Of a stretch of DNA of 64,000 nt, positions 1 to 11,861 are shown piece by piece; position 1 is the first letter of the stretch, and each line of letters opens with the position of its first letter. The notes below the pieces were generated by a model. That model saw only the letters and a list, made by a program, of their open reading frames with translations, did no database searches and was not told where the DNA came from. A program made the translations under genes and the position numbers. The DNA comes from Paroedura picta (Eukaryota > Chordata > Lepidosauria > Squamata > Gekkonidae). Location: contig NC_135384.1 in assembly GCF_049243985.1 (NCBI RefSeq), forward strand, positions 11,404,501 through 11,468,500, written 5' to 3'.

Positions 1-772
1 TGTATATACTGTAGCTATGGTCGGTCATGCTCATTTCAAAAAAAGGTGTCGGAACAGTTTCCAGTCTCTCCTGTTCAGTGCATGTTTCATCAGACTTTGT
101 TGGGTTAGTAGAATGTGGTAATGTACAATCAAACACATTCTCCCAGAAGTCCTTGATAAAACCATCCTCCTTGGCCCAAGTAGGCTGTAAAAGCTGAAGG
201 AATCCATGGAAGCCTGGGATGTCCTTTGAAGGCATGGAGAAGGAAAGAGCCCCATGGAATAGTTCTATATCAAATGCCTTTTGAAAAGAATTGAATACAA
301 AATCCACCTGGGCTCCTGTAATCCACACCTTTCCAAAAGAGGTTCTCTCCATGAATTCGATATCTGTTAGCTCCCCTATCATGGTGGGCAAAACGATAAT
401 GCTAGCCAGAGAAATAAATGTTACAGTTTCTCCATATACAACAATTGCATTGGCTTTGCTGTTCAGGAAATTTGTTTTACTACTGTCAGTAAACTTGTTC
501 AGAAGAGCTATGTTCTCCAACTCCAAATGTTTTGGAGCCTTTTCTGTGAAGGCTGCACAGATTCCATTGCTGGATAGGATTGGCTCAAATGTCTGCAAGA
601 AATGTTCTCCCCTTTCATCATCTAAAGTGATGAGGCCAACCCATTTCCACCTGAAATGCAGAAGTAACTGGACAATCCCCTCATATTGAAGTGCTTCCTT
701 AGGGAACATGCGGTAAAACGAAGGGCGACTCATTGGGCCATCCACATCTGATTCAAAGGTGTCATAGGATAA
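1..772 (-). CDS. V2R gene A exon 3 (partial, Venus-flytrap domain)
   Basis: Exon 3 opens after an AG acceptor with LSYDTFESDV, phase 0, and stays open to the window edge (about 257 codons, no stop when translated from position 772). It encodes the core of the ligand-binding domain, with family blocks such as LLLHFRWKWVGL, FEPILSSNGICAAFTEKAP and KVWITGAQVDFVFNSFQKA. The segment near its inner end, TLPHSTNPTKSDETCTEQ, matches gene C better than gene B. In B and C the exon is 885 nt, so about 113 nt should lie outside the window. Confidence 0.92.
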
Positions 773-2762
<1,990 letters not shown>

Positions 2763-3054
2763 CTGTGGGATCTTGTAAAGACTTAAGAGAGTTGCCATGT
2801 CTGTTGTGATTTTAGAAGTATGCCCCCCAATGATGCCAATCATGTTTTGAGGTATGCCACATTTGTAGTTTGGGATGAATTCATGTGATGTGAAGAGTAG
2901 GTCCATGGTGATCCTGTAAATCCATTTTTCAAGGGTGGTGGAGTCACGGATGTGGAACCCAAGAGTGACATTGGGCAATATGCTGGGGTTTTCATTGATC
3001 TCATGGATGGCAAACACCAAGGCAAGGACATGCTGGTAGAACTTTGTTACCAGG
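2763..3054 (-). CDS. V2R gene A exon 2
   Basis: 292 nt, entering in phase 2 after TTTGCAG and leaving in phase 0 at CACAG/GTATG. It encodes LVTKFYQHVLALVFAIHEIN, the NPSILPNVTLGFHIRDS block, then IGIIGGHTSKITTDMATLLS and YKIPQ. These are the N-terminal lobe strands of the V2R Venus-flytrap domain. The size is identical in genes B and C. Confidence 0.93.
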
Positions 3055-4291
3055 CTGCAAAGAGAATCATTCATTGTTTTAGAAGAGAATGCTTCAATGC
3101 ATAGGTTCTGGATTAGTCACAGTTTTGTGTCTAAGAACATGATAACTTTGAGGTCTCATCTGATTCACTTCTCATTTCCCATAGCACAGTGCTCCTGGGA
3201 AACCCACAAGTTGGACAAGGAGCCATCAGTCATTCCCACTGTACTCCAATGACTGGTATTCAAAGGAATACTGGAAGGTCCTTTTAGTTACTTTAACCAA
3301 TGGCCCATGATAGATCCATTAATGTATCTTATTCCCTTTTGGCTATGTAATCCTATATTATTCAGCATAGCCAGTGTAATGTGAAGAATTACTTGTAGAT
3401 GTCTGTTCTACCCTTATTTTGAGTTTTACTATTGTGAAGCATGGAGAAGATGCTCTTGTTCTACTCTTTTCCAAACGGTGCATGATCTTATTCACTTTTT
3501 CTGTTATGTATTTTGTACAAAATGGTAGAGATATTGAACCAGAGGGACAAAAATGCATTCCTACCGATGTCACACATGGTTTAACATGTACTGATCAACA
3601 TAACAAACCTCTTGTGTCAAAATATCTCTGCATATTCACCATCCTGATATTTTCTCAGAAGCTTAATATACTTTTGAAATATTACGTCCCTCCTCATTAC
3701 TTTCCCCCTACAATTCTGATATCCCTTGTGCAGAATGGAGGTGTATTTTGTGCCCTTTAAAAATAAATCCCTACCTGATGCTTTAAACGTTCTAATTTAG
3801 GATAGCTCAGTGCATACAGGCTGTAACCAAAAAGTGTGCAGTCCCCTCAGGGTTCCTTAAAGAAGCAGAATGTCCTGTCACTGGAAAAGCATCATCTTTG
3901 GTCTGGGAACAGGAGGTCTTCCATTTGGTAGCCACCGAACTTAGCGTTCATCCATTACTTTTAAAAATGCCCACCTAGTTTTGCAAACATACCAGATTTC
4001 CTCAAATATATTCAGACACCATCATCATTTCTATGTTAAAGGAACAATAGAGTCCAGTAGCACATTTAAGACCAACAAAGATTTATTCAAGGCATGGGCA
4101 TTTGAGGGCAAGTACCCTTCGTCAGACTAAGAACTGACCATCATAACAGTAGGAATATATAAGCAAAACTTAATCATGTTACATTGGTAAACTGTGTCGT
4201 AGCATCCAAACACAGCCACATAATAACTCTCCGCCAGACCAACCAATCAAACCCCTATCTATCTATGGTAGAGGATCACTGATTCACTTAC
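3055..4291 (-). other. V2R gene A intron 1
   Basis: Closely similar to 15400-16398 and 26351-27357 (introns 1 of B and C) over most of its length, and non-coding. The A copy has an extra insertion at about 4040-4250: a dispersed repeat containing GAGTCCAGTAGCAC and ACCAACAAAGATTTATTCAA. B and C read straight through at that point, so it arrived after A split off. Confidence 0.7.
4040..4255. repeat. Dispersed repeat insertion in gene A intron 1
   Basis: Extra sequence relative to introns 1 of genes B and C. The motif GAGTCCAGTAGCACATTTAA also appears in diverged form at 34.3 kb, so it is an interspersed family; I do not assign a class. Confidence 0.6.
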
Positions 4292-4494
4292 AGTGGATGA
4301 CAAACATAATCCTGGTCGGAGCGCTGTTGAAATTCAACCTTTTCGGACACACACCCAATATGAGTGACAATTCCACCAATCAGGATTTCACCCGGCTGAT
4401 ACCACTGATGTGGGATCTGAGGAGGATTGTTTCCAGTGCATTTCATATTATATGATTTATCCACAAGCAACGACATGTGTATCAGCAGCAACAT
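4292..4494 (-). CDS. V2R gene A exon 1 (signal peptide and N-terminus)
   Basis: 203 nt from the ATG of MLLLIHMSLLVDKSYN to the donor CT/GTAAGT, leaving in phase 2. After the leader come MKCTGNNPPQIPHQWYQPGE and ILIGGIVTHIGCVSEKVEF, the classic V2R N-terminal block. An in-frame upstream ATG at 4524 (MFWLHLEESV) is possible. I chose 4494 because the hydrophobic leader begins there and the relic copies align to it. Confidence 0.85.
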
Positions 4495-5604
4495 CACAGA
4501 TTCTTCCAAGTGCAACCAAAACATGCTTCTCTCTATGTAGTCTCTCCAGAGTCTCCTTTATTTTTTAAATTATTATTACTATTATTATTAAACTTTTATA
4601 CCCCTGTTCCCTTAGGCTCACGGCAGTTTACAAGATAAAAATTACAATAAAACCCATAGTTAACACCATTAAAACCATTAGTTGTCATTAGTTTCAACCT
4701 GGTTTGAAAAAGATAATTCAGGTGGCTCTCACACCTTCCAACCCAATTTTAAAGGGTATAAATACGAATCTTATATTTCATGTCCCAACTCTTTGCTTTG
4801 TAAGCTACCTGAGAGAAAGAGATATGAAAACTGCCTGTCTCTAGTCCCTCATTTTAGCAGAGACTGGCTCAGTGGTGGCTTTTATCCCCAGAATGTTGAG
4901 ACTTCATTTCTGATTTTTTTTTGTCTCCTTCTAGAAAGGGATTCGAAGTTCGACAGGGTGAAGCAATGGCAGTGATTTCGATAATTATAGTGAAGCTAAT
5001 CTCCTCTGAAAAACTGTTGTCCATATTCAGGGATAATTTGAGGCAAAAATAGTGAACAAAAATATTTGTTTTAACTTAGCTTCTCTCTAGGGAGACCGAC
5101 AGGTGGAATGGTGATCTTAGACCCCAGAGGTCCCCCCCATTCATGATGTAATTCAAAGAATAACCTGAGAGATTCTCAAAAGGGAAGAGACCATGCAAAA
5201 ACTGTGAACAACTTCTCTTCGGACTCATGTATCTGTTTATTTAATTACAACAGCTTTTTTTCAAACTTTCAACAATGGAGGAACCCCTAAAATAATTTTC
5301 CAGACTTCATGGAATCCCAGAAGTGATGTCAACCTCCCAGCCATGCCCCCCATAAGTTACATGTCACCAAAAATTGACCACCACCTATGTTAACAGGCAG
5401 GCTTGGCTAAGAGCTGTTCCCCTGGGAAAAAAAAAACAAAACACTTTCTCCCTGGTTAGCTAAAACCTCCCTCCGCTTACCTTGGCTTAGCTACACAAAT
5501 AGCTTTGCATGTTGCAAGCAAGATCTCACTGCAATGATTGGATTAGCTCCACCAGGGAGCTTAGCCATCGGTCTACCTCACCTCTCCCACACTATTGCGC
5601 TGGG
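4495..5604. other. 5' flank of V2R gene A
   Basis: Non-coding. Collinear with the flanks of gene B (16601-17590) and gene C (27560-28320), so it is part of the tandem duplication unit. 4560-4680 is an A-specific insertion resembling a LINE/SINE tail (ATTATTATTA run and CTTTTATACCCCTGTTCCC). No promoter element is called. Confidence 0.5.
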
Positions 5605-5975
5605 TACATAGTATGAAGTGCACTGGAAATACTTTTGGGTTGTGGTATGCATTTGCATTGTGGACAGTTTCAGATGAAAAGTATAAGAATCAGGCTTAAT
5701 TAGAGCACGGATCATACGGATCATACGGAAGGACAGACAGGACAGTTCCTTGCTTTCCCACTCCCTCCTGTCTGTCCTTTGAAAGTTTATATGCCCGTCT
5801 CCAAAGCAGATTTGCGATTCGGCCATGCTATTCAATGGTGCTGGCTGATTTGGATAATTTCCGTATGATCCGTGCTCTAATTAAGCCTGATTCTTATACT
5901 TTTCATCTGAAACTGTCCACAATGCAAATGCATACCACAACCCAAAAGTATTTCCAGTGCACTTCATACTATGTA
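5605..5975. repeat. Long inverted repeat (foldback) between V2R genes A and B
   Basis: The left arm 5605-5720 is the near-perfect reverse complement of the right arm 5860-5975. The left arm continues into 5731-5767, which is an inverted copy of sequence that reads forward at about 17610-17647 in the B/C intergenic region. The B/C interval has only the forward arm, so the inverted copy is private to this interval. Both arms carry the V2R exon-1 relic motif ATGAAGTGCACTGGAAAT. Confidence 0.85.
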
Positions 5976-6137
5976 ATTAATAAATGACTATAAAATTTAC
6001 TCAAGCAACAGCATGGGTATCAGCAGCTACAGCACAGATTCTACCATTGGCAACCCAAACACACCTCTCTCCACATGGACTCTCCAGGACTCTTCTAGAC
6101 CATTGTCATTAGATAAGCCTGGTTTCAAGAAAATAAC
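5945..6137 (-). pseudogene. Relic of a V2R exon 1 and its 5' flank
   Basis: The reverse strand reads MKCTGN followed by unrelated sequence, preceded by ATACCCATGCTGTTGCTT, which aligns base for base with the gene A leader. The upstream part aligns with the 5' flanks of genes A and B (CTGGTTTCAAGAAAATAAC matches CTGGTTTGAAAAAGATAAC). The conserved part of exon 1 ends abruptly after MKCTGN and no exon 2 follows. It is best read as the scar of a lost V2R gene. Confidence 0.7.
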
Positions 6138-6245
6138 TCAGATGGGTCTTGTCCCTTAGAATCATAGAGTCATAGAGTTGGAAGGGGCCATTAAGGCCAT
6201 CTAGTCCAACCCCCTGCTCAACGTTATTTTCTTGAAACCAGGCTT
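6115..6245. repeat. CR1 3' end framed by a 23-bp inverted repeat
   Basis: 6158-6222 is a minus-strand CR1-type LINE 3' tail (GGACTAGATGGCC and repeated ATGATTCT-like octamers on the reverse strand). 6115-6137 and 6223-6245 are exact inverted copies of AAGCCTGGTTTCAAGAAAAT plus three more bases. The same arrangement recurs at 17995-18120. Confidence 0.8.
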
Positions 6246-6374
6246 CCGACACACTTGAAAGATAGTGAATAAAGATATGAAAGGTGCCTCTTTCTGGTTC
6301 TTCATTGCAGCCATGAATGATTCGCGCTTTTATAATCAGAGCTTTGAGAACACATGGATGGCTGATAAAAGTAT

Positions 6375-7276
6375 TTAAGACCTATTCCTTATCAGCTGTT
6401 CTCTTTTGTTCAGTTCAGGCCTCAGGAGAATGATATAGCACTTTGGGAAAAAGATACAGCCTAGTAGGCCACCACTGGAAGCTAAGATGGAGAAGATCTC
6501 CACGGCTACCATGTCTTTTCCTTTAGTGCTCAGGTAGGTTGGGACAAAGGACAGCCACACACTACAAAAGACCAACATGCTGAAGGTGATGAATTTGGCT
6601 TCATTGAAGCTGTCAGGCAAATTCCTGGCTAGGAAAGCCACAATGAAGCAAAAGGTAGCCAGGAATCCGATGTAACCCAAGACACAGTAAAACATGGTGA
6701 CTGACCCTTCATTGCATTGCACAATGATTTCTGTACTCATTGAAAGCATGTCCGTATCTGGGAAGGGAGGAGAAGTAGCAAGCCAAATGGCACAAATGCT
6801 AACTTGAACAAAGGAACAAGAAATAACAATATAATATGCCAAATGTTTCCCCACCCATTTTCGAAAAAGGCTTCCTGGCTTAGAGGCCATAAATGCCACA
6901 ATAACGGTCACTGTTTTTGCCAGGACAGAAGAAACAGCAACAGAGAAGATGATGCCAAATGTCATCTGTCGGAGCAGGCAAGTCACCTTGTTAGGCTGCC
7001 CAATGAAGAACAAAGAGCAGAGGAAGCAAAGGAGGAGAGAGATGAGCAGAATGTAGGTCAAGGTCCGGTTGTTGGCTTTAACAATCGGGGTGTCCTTGTG
7101 CATTAGGAAGGCCAGAAGCACCAGAGCTGTTATCAGAGAGAAGGAAAGAGCTAAAGAGGCCAAAATAATGCTCATAGGCTCAGAGAATGACAGAACATTT
7201 AGAATCTTGGGAAGGCAATGGTCTTGTCCTTGGTTTGGATAATGACCTTTAAAGCAGGTGATGCAATAATCCATGT
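6375..7276 (-). CDS. V2R gene B exon 6 (7TM domain)
   Basis: 902 nt starting AC/ATG after TTTCAG (phase 1 in) and ending in a stop at 6375. Encodes the last cysteine-rich residues ([16 protein letters not shown]), seven hydrophobic segments and a short cytosolic tail ending in [11 protein letters not shown]. Diagnostic V2R blocks: [36 protein letters not shown] and [11 protein letters not shown]. It differs from gene C by only about six residues in 299, far fewer than in exon 3. Confidence 0.95.
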
Positions 7277-7351
7277 CTGAAATAAGAAGATAACTTGCTT
7301 AGACAGTTTTATCAGACTTATTCACGATTGGTGGAGGGGTTAGATTACCAA

Positions 7352-7605
7352 TAAGGCAGGAAGGAAGGAAGGAAGGAAGGAAGGAAGGAAGGAAGGAAGG
7401 AAGGAAGGAAGGAAGGAAGGAAGGAAGGGAGGGAGGGAGGGAGGAAGGAAGGAAGGAAGGAAGGAAAGGAGGGAGGAAGGGAGGAAGGGAGGAAGGAAGG
7501 AAGGATGGAAGGAAGGAAAAGGAAGGAAAAGGAAGGAAGGAAGGAAGGCAGGAAGGAAGGAAGGAAGGGAGGGAGGGAGGGAGGAAGGGAGGGAGGGACG
7601 AAGGA
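7352..7605. repeat. (GGAA)n/(GGGA)n polypurine tract
   Basis: About 250 nt of almost pure purine, mainly AAGG and GGGA units, beside V2R gene B exon 6. At the same place gene C has a GGCA/GGGA tract (19803-19912), so the locus has expanded differently in each copy. Confidence 0.95.
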
Positions 7606-7634
7606 CGTTTTTGTAAGATAGTACCTAAAAAAAA

Positions 7635-7911
7635 GAGCCTCTTGTGGTGCAGAGTGGTAAGGCAGTTGCCTGAAAGCTTTGCCCATGAGGTTGGGAGTTC
7701 AATCCTAGCAGCCGGCTCAAGGTTGACTCAGCCTTCCATCCTTCCCAGGTCCGTAAAATGAGTACCCAGCTTGCTGGGGGGTAAACGGTAATGACTGGGG
7801 AAGGCACTGGCAAACCACCCCATATTGAGTCTGCTATGAAAACGCTAGAGGGCGTCACCCCAAGGGTCAGACATGACTCAGTGCTTGCACAGGGGATACC
7901 TTTACCTTTAC
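7635..7911 (+). mobile_element. tRNA-derived SINE (Squam1/ACA type), gene B only
   Basis: Begins GAGCCTCTTGTGG, with a tRNA-like head containing a GGTTGGGAGTTCAATCC-type B box. The lizard SINE core follows (GTAAAATGAGTACCCAGCTT, GGCACTGGCAAACCACCCC) and the element ends in GATACCTTTACCTTTA. Flanking ACCTAAAA repeats look like target-site duplications. Gene C shows the empty site near 19930. Confidence 0.9.
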
Positions 7912-8894
7912 CTAAAAATTTATGATCCACAGTTCATAGACTTGTCCTAATATTGAAAATATGTAAGAAGCAATGTCCTGATTTGCCCCTTTAGGGATTT
8001 ATTCAGATGAGAGCAAGAATCCTCTTGTGGTTAAAGAACTTTGTGGGGGACTTCAGTAGTTCCTGTTAATACTTCTTAATCTCTTACCAAAAAAACAAAC
8101 ATAAAACAGAATAGAACTAAAGCCTGCTGATGTCCAGGGATTCTGTTTTCTTTAAATTTGAATGCCTTTAACATCTGAAAATCTTTGGAAATAAATAGAC
8201 AAATCTACAGGAATGTTCAACATGAGGAAGTGTAAGGTGTGAAAAATAAAATCTCTGGTTTTGCTAATGAAGTCCAAATTTGCAGAAACTGAAAAGGAAA
8301 GAGACCTCAAGATTTTATTGAATAAATCAATGAAGTGTAGACCCAATGTGCTGTTTACAGTGAAAAGTGAACTCTAAACTAGGGACTATCAGAAAAGTGA
8401 CTGGAATTAAAAAGAACAACAAAGAGTATAATAACACCGCTATGGAGATTTCTGGTCTGCCCTCAGTTGAACTACCATGTGCATTTCTGGTCACCATATT
8501 TCAAAAAGGACATCATCAAGCTGGGGAAAGTACAGAAGTCAGCACCCAAGATAAGTAAGTGGTCAGATTTCTCCAAAGGAGGAACAGCTCTAGGCGTTTT
8601 CTAACTCTTGACGTTTTCAGTTGACAAAAGAGACAGACATGATAGAGGGTTAGAAGGCATGAACTGAATAACTTTGTCTCCCTTGCCTAAAATTCAAGGG
8701 TCTTCTAGGAAACTGACAGGCAGCAGATACAGCAGGTCAAAAGAAAACACTTCTTTATACAGCAAGTAATTAAAAACATTAAATTTGCTGCCTGTTGAAA
8801 TAGAGGTAGCCAGACACATAAGCAGCTGTTAAAGGGAATCAGACAGATGCATGGAGGAGAGCCTATCAATCTGTACTAACCATGTTGACTAAAG

Positions 8895-9124
8895 CGGTGG
8901 TCCCCAACCACCGGGCCACGGCTCCCTCTCCCCGCCCCCCCCCCCCGCAGTAAGAAACTTCCCAGGCCGCAAAAGTGGCCGATTAGCTTGCGGCCTGGCA
9001 AGCTTCGTTTTGTGTGTGTGGGGGGGAGAGGGAAGCAGGGCAGTGCATGCGTGGCATGCGCAGCCGCACGATCGCCCTCCCCACCACCGCCGGTCCACAG
9101 CCTTGGAAAGGATGCAGACCACTG
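8895..9124. mobile_element. Non-autonomous hAT element (MITE) with 8-bp TSD
   Basis: Ends CGGTGGTCCCCAAC and GACCACTG resemble hAT-Charlie-type termini. It is flanked by exact 8-bp duplications GACTAAAG (8887-8894 and 9125-9132). GC-rich and non-coding. The same insertion is present in gene C, so it predates the B/C duplication. Confidence 0.85.
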
Positions 9125-9456
9125 GACTAAAGGGAATCCCCACATCCACAGGCAGCAAACTTCTGAACACCAAGGCCAGGAGGCAACTTTAGAGGATCTG
9201 TCCACTATGCCCTTTTAGTGGTAATTCAGATTAACTGGTTGGCAACTATGGAGACAGGATCCTGGATCAGATGGATGAATAGACAGAACCATTAGGTCTG
9301 ATCCATTTCTTCTGTTTTTACTGCACAATGGGGGGAAAACAAGTTAATGTAAAAAGTATGTTTCCTCCAAGTGCAAATCTTGAAATTCCCACCCAGCAGC
9401 TGATCAAACCTTTGGGGATCTTTAACAGGAGCAATCATTATATGAACATCTCCTAC

Positions 9457-9583
9457 CCTCTTTGTCTGACATTTTCCCTTCTGGACACCGTTCACAATCG
9501 TAGCAGCAGAATTTCTCCCCTTCCTTCTTCTTCCTGCTGTAGCCAGGCTTGCACTTATCATTACACCGAGAGAAAGGAGGCAC
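9457..9583 (-). CDS. V2R gene B exon 5 (cysteine-rich domain)
   Basis: 127 nt, phase 0 in and phase 1 out. Encodes VPPFSRCNDKCKPGYSRKKK, then EGEKFCCYDCERCPEGKMSDKE, the conserved cysteine pattern that links the flytrap to the 7TM domain in family C receptors. The acceptor is taken as GGACAG/GTG: a CCAG five bases upstream in B is CAAG in C, and only this choice keeps the phase with exon 4. One residue longer than the 124-nt exon common in the family. Confidence 0.92.
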
Positions 9584-9890
9584 CTGTCCTGGAAGAAAGC
9601 AAAAGATAGAACTGAGAAGCCATTTTGCTTCGGAATTATGTCACTTCAGTAATGGAGGTGATATCGGAGATCTCAAAGATGGCTCATTCTCCAAAGCAAG
9701 GTAGAATCAACGATGGTTCTTTTGAGAGGCAATTAGATGTTTTCACACCTGTGGAACTTGTCTGTTCCCGTTAATCCTGTAATCTGACAGCAAATTTCAT
9801 GGGTAAAACATTAATGGAGCCTGTTTGATCCCCTAAACCATCTGCCTACCCATTTCTATTTGTTTGAGAGACACTAAGGTAATTTCTCAC

Positions 9891-10118
9891 ATGTGAAAGG
9901 TGTCTGTTCCACTGAATCCTGTCCTCGTGGATGATGACTCTTTCGCTCAGAGGAACATGAGGATCCAGTCTCCCGATCTTGACTCTGACGTAAGACTTAT
10001 TCGGAAAAGTGACCAAGTTGGTAATATCAAATCCACCTTTCAGTTCTCCTTGTTCATCAAAGGCCACTTTGACTCCAGCACTGTTGTTGAAAGCAATTCT
10101 CTGAAGAAGGGTGTGGAG
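9891..10118 (-). CDS. V2R gene B exon 4
   Basis: 228 nt, the canonical length, phase 0 to phase 0. Encodes LHTLLQRIAFNNSAGVKVAF, DEQGELKGGFDITNLVTFPN, KSYVRVKIGRLDP and a final HEDRIQWNRHLSH before GTGAGA. These are the C-terminal strands of the flytrap domain. Open reading continues upstream past the acceptor but carries no family similarity. Confidence 0.93.
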
Positions 10119-10778
10119 CTTGGGGGAAAGAGAAAGAGCATGAAGTAGGATGGGATAAATGGCATGGACTGGAGTGTGCTCGCCAATGCCGTTCAGTTTC
10201 CAATAGATTTTTCGATTTCTTTCCTCTAGGAGAGAAGTCATTTATGAATGCAACTATTTGGTTTTTGCTCATGAAAACGGACTTCCACTGCCAGACACAA
10301 GGCAAAGCAGTGAAGTGCGATTCCAGCTGTCAAAAAAGGAAGTTTCCATAGCCCAGTTTTGAGCATATGATTTCGATTTAAAGGGCAGGGTAGAAGAGGA
10401 GTTGGGTTTTTTGACCTTTCCATTTGCCACTTGAAGGAGCCTCAAAGCAGCTTACAATGGCTTACCTTTTCTCTTCCCAAAGCAAACCTACTGTGAAGTA
10501 GGTGAGGCTGAGAGAGCTCTGAAGATACTGCGACTTGCCCATAGTCACCCATCTGGCTTCGTTTGGAGAAGGAGTGGGGAATCTAACCAGGTTCTCCAGA
10601 TTAGAGGCCACTGCTATACTACCTACACTGGGTAGTAGGTTAGGTGAAAGACCTCTACTGGACACCCTGGAGAGCTACTCCTAATCTTAATACTTGTTGT
10701 TACAGTGCGCTGATTCAATATAATTTTTCTGCATAAGTCTTCAAAGAGGTAATAAGATGTGGTATTAAAGGAGAATAT

Positions 10779-11062
10779 GAGCCTCTTGTGGCACAGGGTG
10801 GTAAGGCAGCATACATACAGTCTGAAGTTCTGCCCATGAGGCTGGGAGTTCAATCCCGGCAGCCGGCTCAAGGTTGACTCAGCCTTCCATCCTTCCAAGG
10901 TTGGTAAAATGAGTACCCAGCTTGCTGGGGGGTAAACGGTAATGACTGGGGAAGGCACTGGCAAACCACCCCGTATTGAGTCTGCCATGAAATGCTAGAG
11001 GGCGTCACCCCAAGGGTCAGACATGATCCGGTGCTTGCACAGGGGATACCTGTACCTTTACC
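10779..11062 (+). mobile_element. tRNA-derived SINE (Squam1/ACA type)
   Basis: Same head, core and tail as the copy at 7635. It lies inside the block found in gene B but missing from gene C. Near-repeats GGTATTAAAG and GTTATTAAAG flank it. Confidence 0.88.
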
Positions 11063-11587
11063 GTTATTAAAGCACAGATAAAGGCCACAATTCTATAGGA
11101 TTATCTCTGGCTTTGGGAATATTCCTAGAGCATCATGCTAAGGAGAAAAGTTCAACATTAGGTTTTCACACAGTACTCATTTTGCACGGTTAGTGCTCCT
11201 TTGCAAAATCCTGATATTTGTCAGCTATAAGGATAGAACAAAGATCTCTTGAACAGTGATTAAAACTCTTAACTCATTTTTTCCCCTTGAGGGATTGAGC
11301 CATTCTCTTTTCTCTACTCAGACAACATTTCGCTGAAACCATGAAGGGAATAGTCTGCAACCCCTGGAACAATGTGAGGGGTGATTTGTAAAGGCATGCA
11401 GCTTCAAAAATTGATAGCCAGATCTAAATTTCCATCATTTAGGATATGTAACTGTTATGGATATATTGTTATGGATATATTGTTTTATCCAATTTTCTTT
11501 TGACTTTGTTCAGTATCTTGTGTTTTCAAAAGCTGTGTTCCTTTCCAGTTCTTTAATAAATAGTATTTCATTGAATAATATTTCATT

Positions 11588-11861
11588 GAGCCTCTTGTGG
11601 CACAGAGTGGTAAGGCAGCAGACATGCAGTCTGAAGCTCTGCCCATGAGGCTGGGTGTTCAATCCTAGCAGCTCAAGGTTGACTCAGCCTTCCATCCTTC
11701 CAAGGTCGGTAAAATGAGTATCCAGCTTGCTGGGGGGCAAACAGTAATGACTGGGGGAGGCACTGGCAAACCACCCCATATAGAGTCTGCCATGAAAACG
11801 CTAGAGGGCGTCCCCCCAAGGGTTAGACATGACCCGGTGCTTGCACCGGGGATACCTTTAC
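11588..11861 (+). mobile_element. tRNA-derived SINE shared with gene C
   Basis: Same family; flanked by TATTTCATTGA on both sides as target-site duplication. The orthologous position in gene C (22794-23071) carries the same insertion with the same flanks, so it is older than the B/C duplication. Confidence 0.9.

Larger units (their letters stand above)
7277..9456 (-). other. V2R gene B intron 5
   Basis: Non-coding. Collinear with gene C intron 5 (19724-21478), but with a different microsatellite next to exon 6 and an extra SINE. It includes a hAT MITE at 8895-9124 that is shared with C. Confidence 0.7.

Noticed and set aside
291-689. A 132-codon plus-strand open frame (MNTKSTWAPVIHTFP...) that recurs at 12810-13208 and 24024-24422
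   Set aside because: It lies exactly antisense to V2R exon 3 in all three copies; its conservation follows from the sense exon.
6804-7106. 100-codon plus-strand open frame opposite V2R exon 6, repeated at 19251-19553
   Set aside because: Antisense shadow of the 7TM exon; no start context or domain.
7345-7686. Open frame of Leu-Pro-Ser-Phe repeats
   Set aside because: Translation of the GGAA microsatellite; low complexity only.
10623-10988. Open frames sharing ADSIRGGLPVPSPVITVYPP at several places
   Set aside because: All are antisense translations of the same tRNA-derived SINE core.
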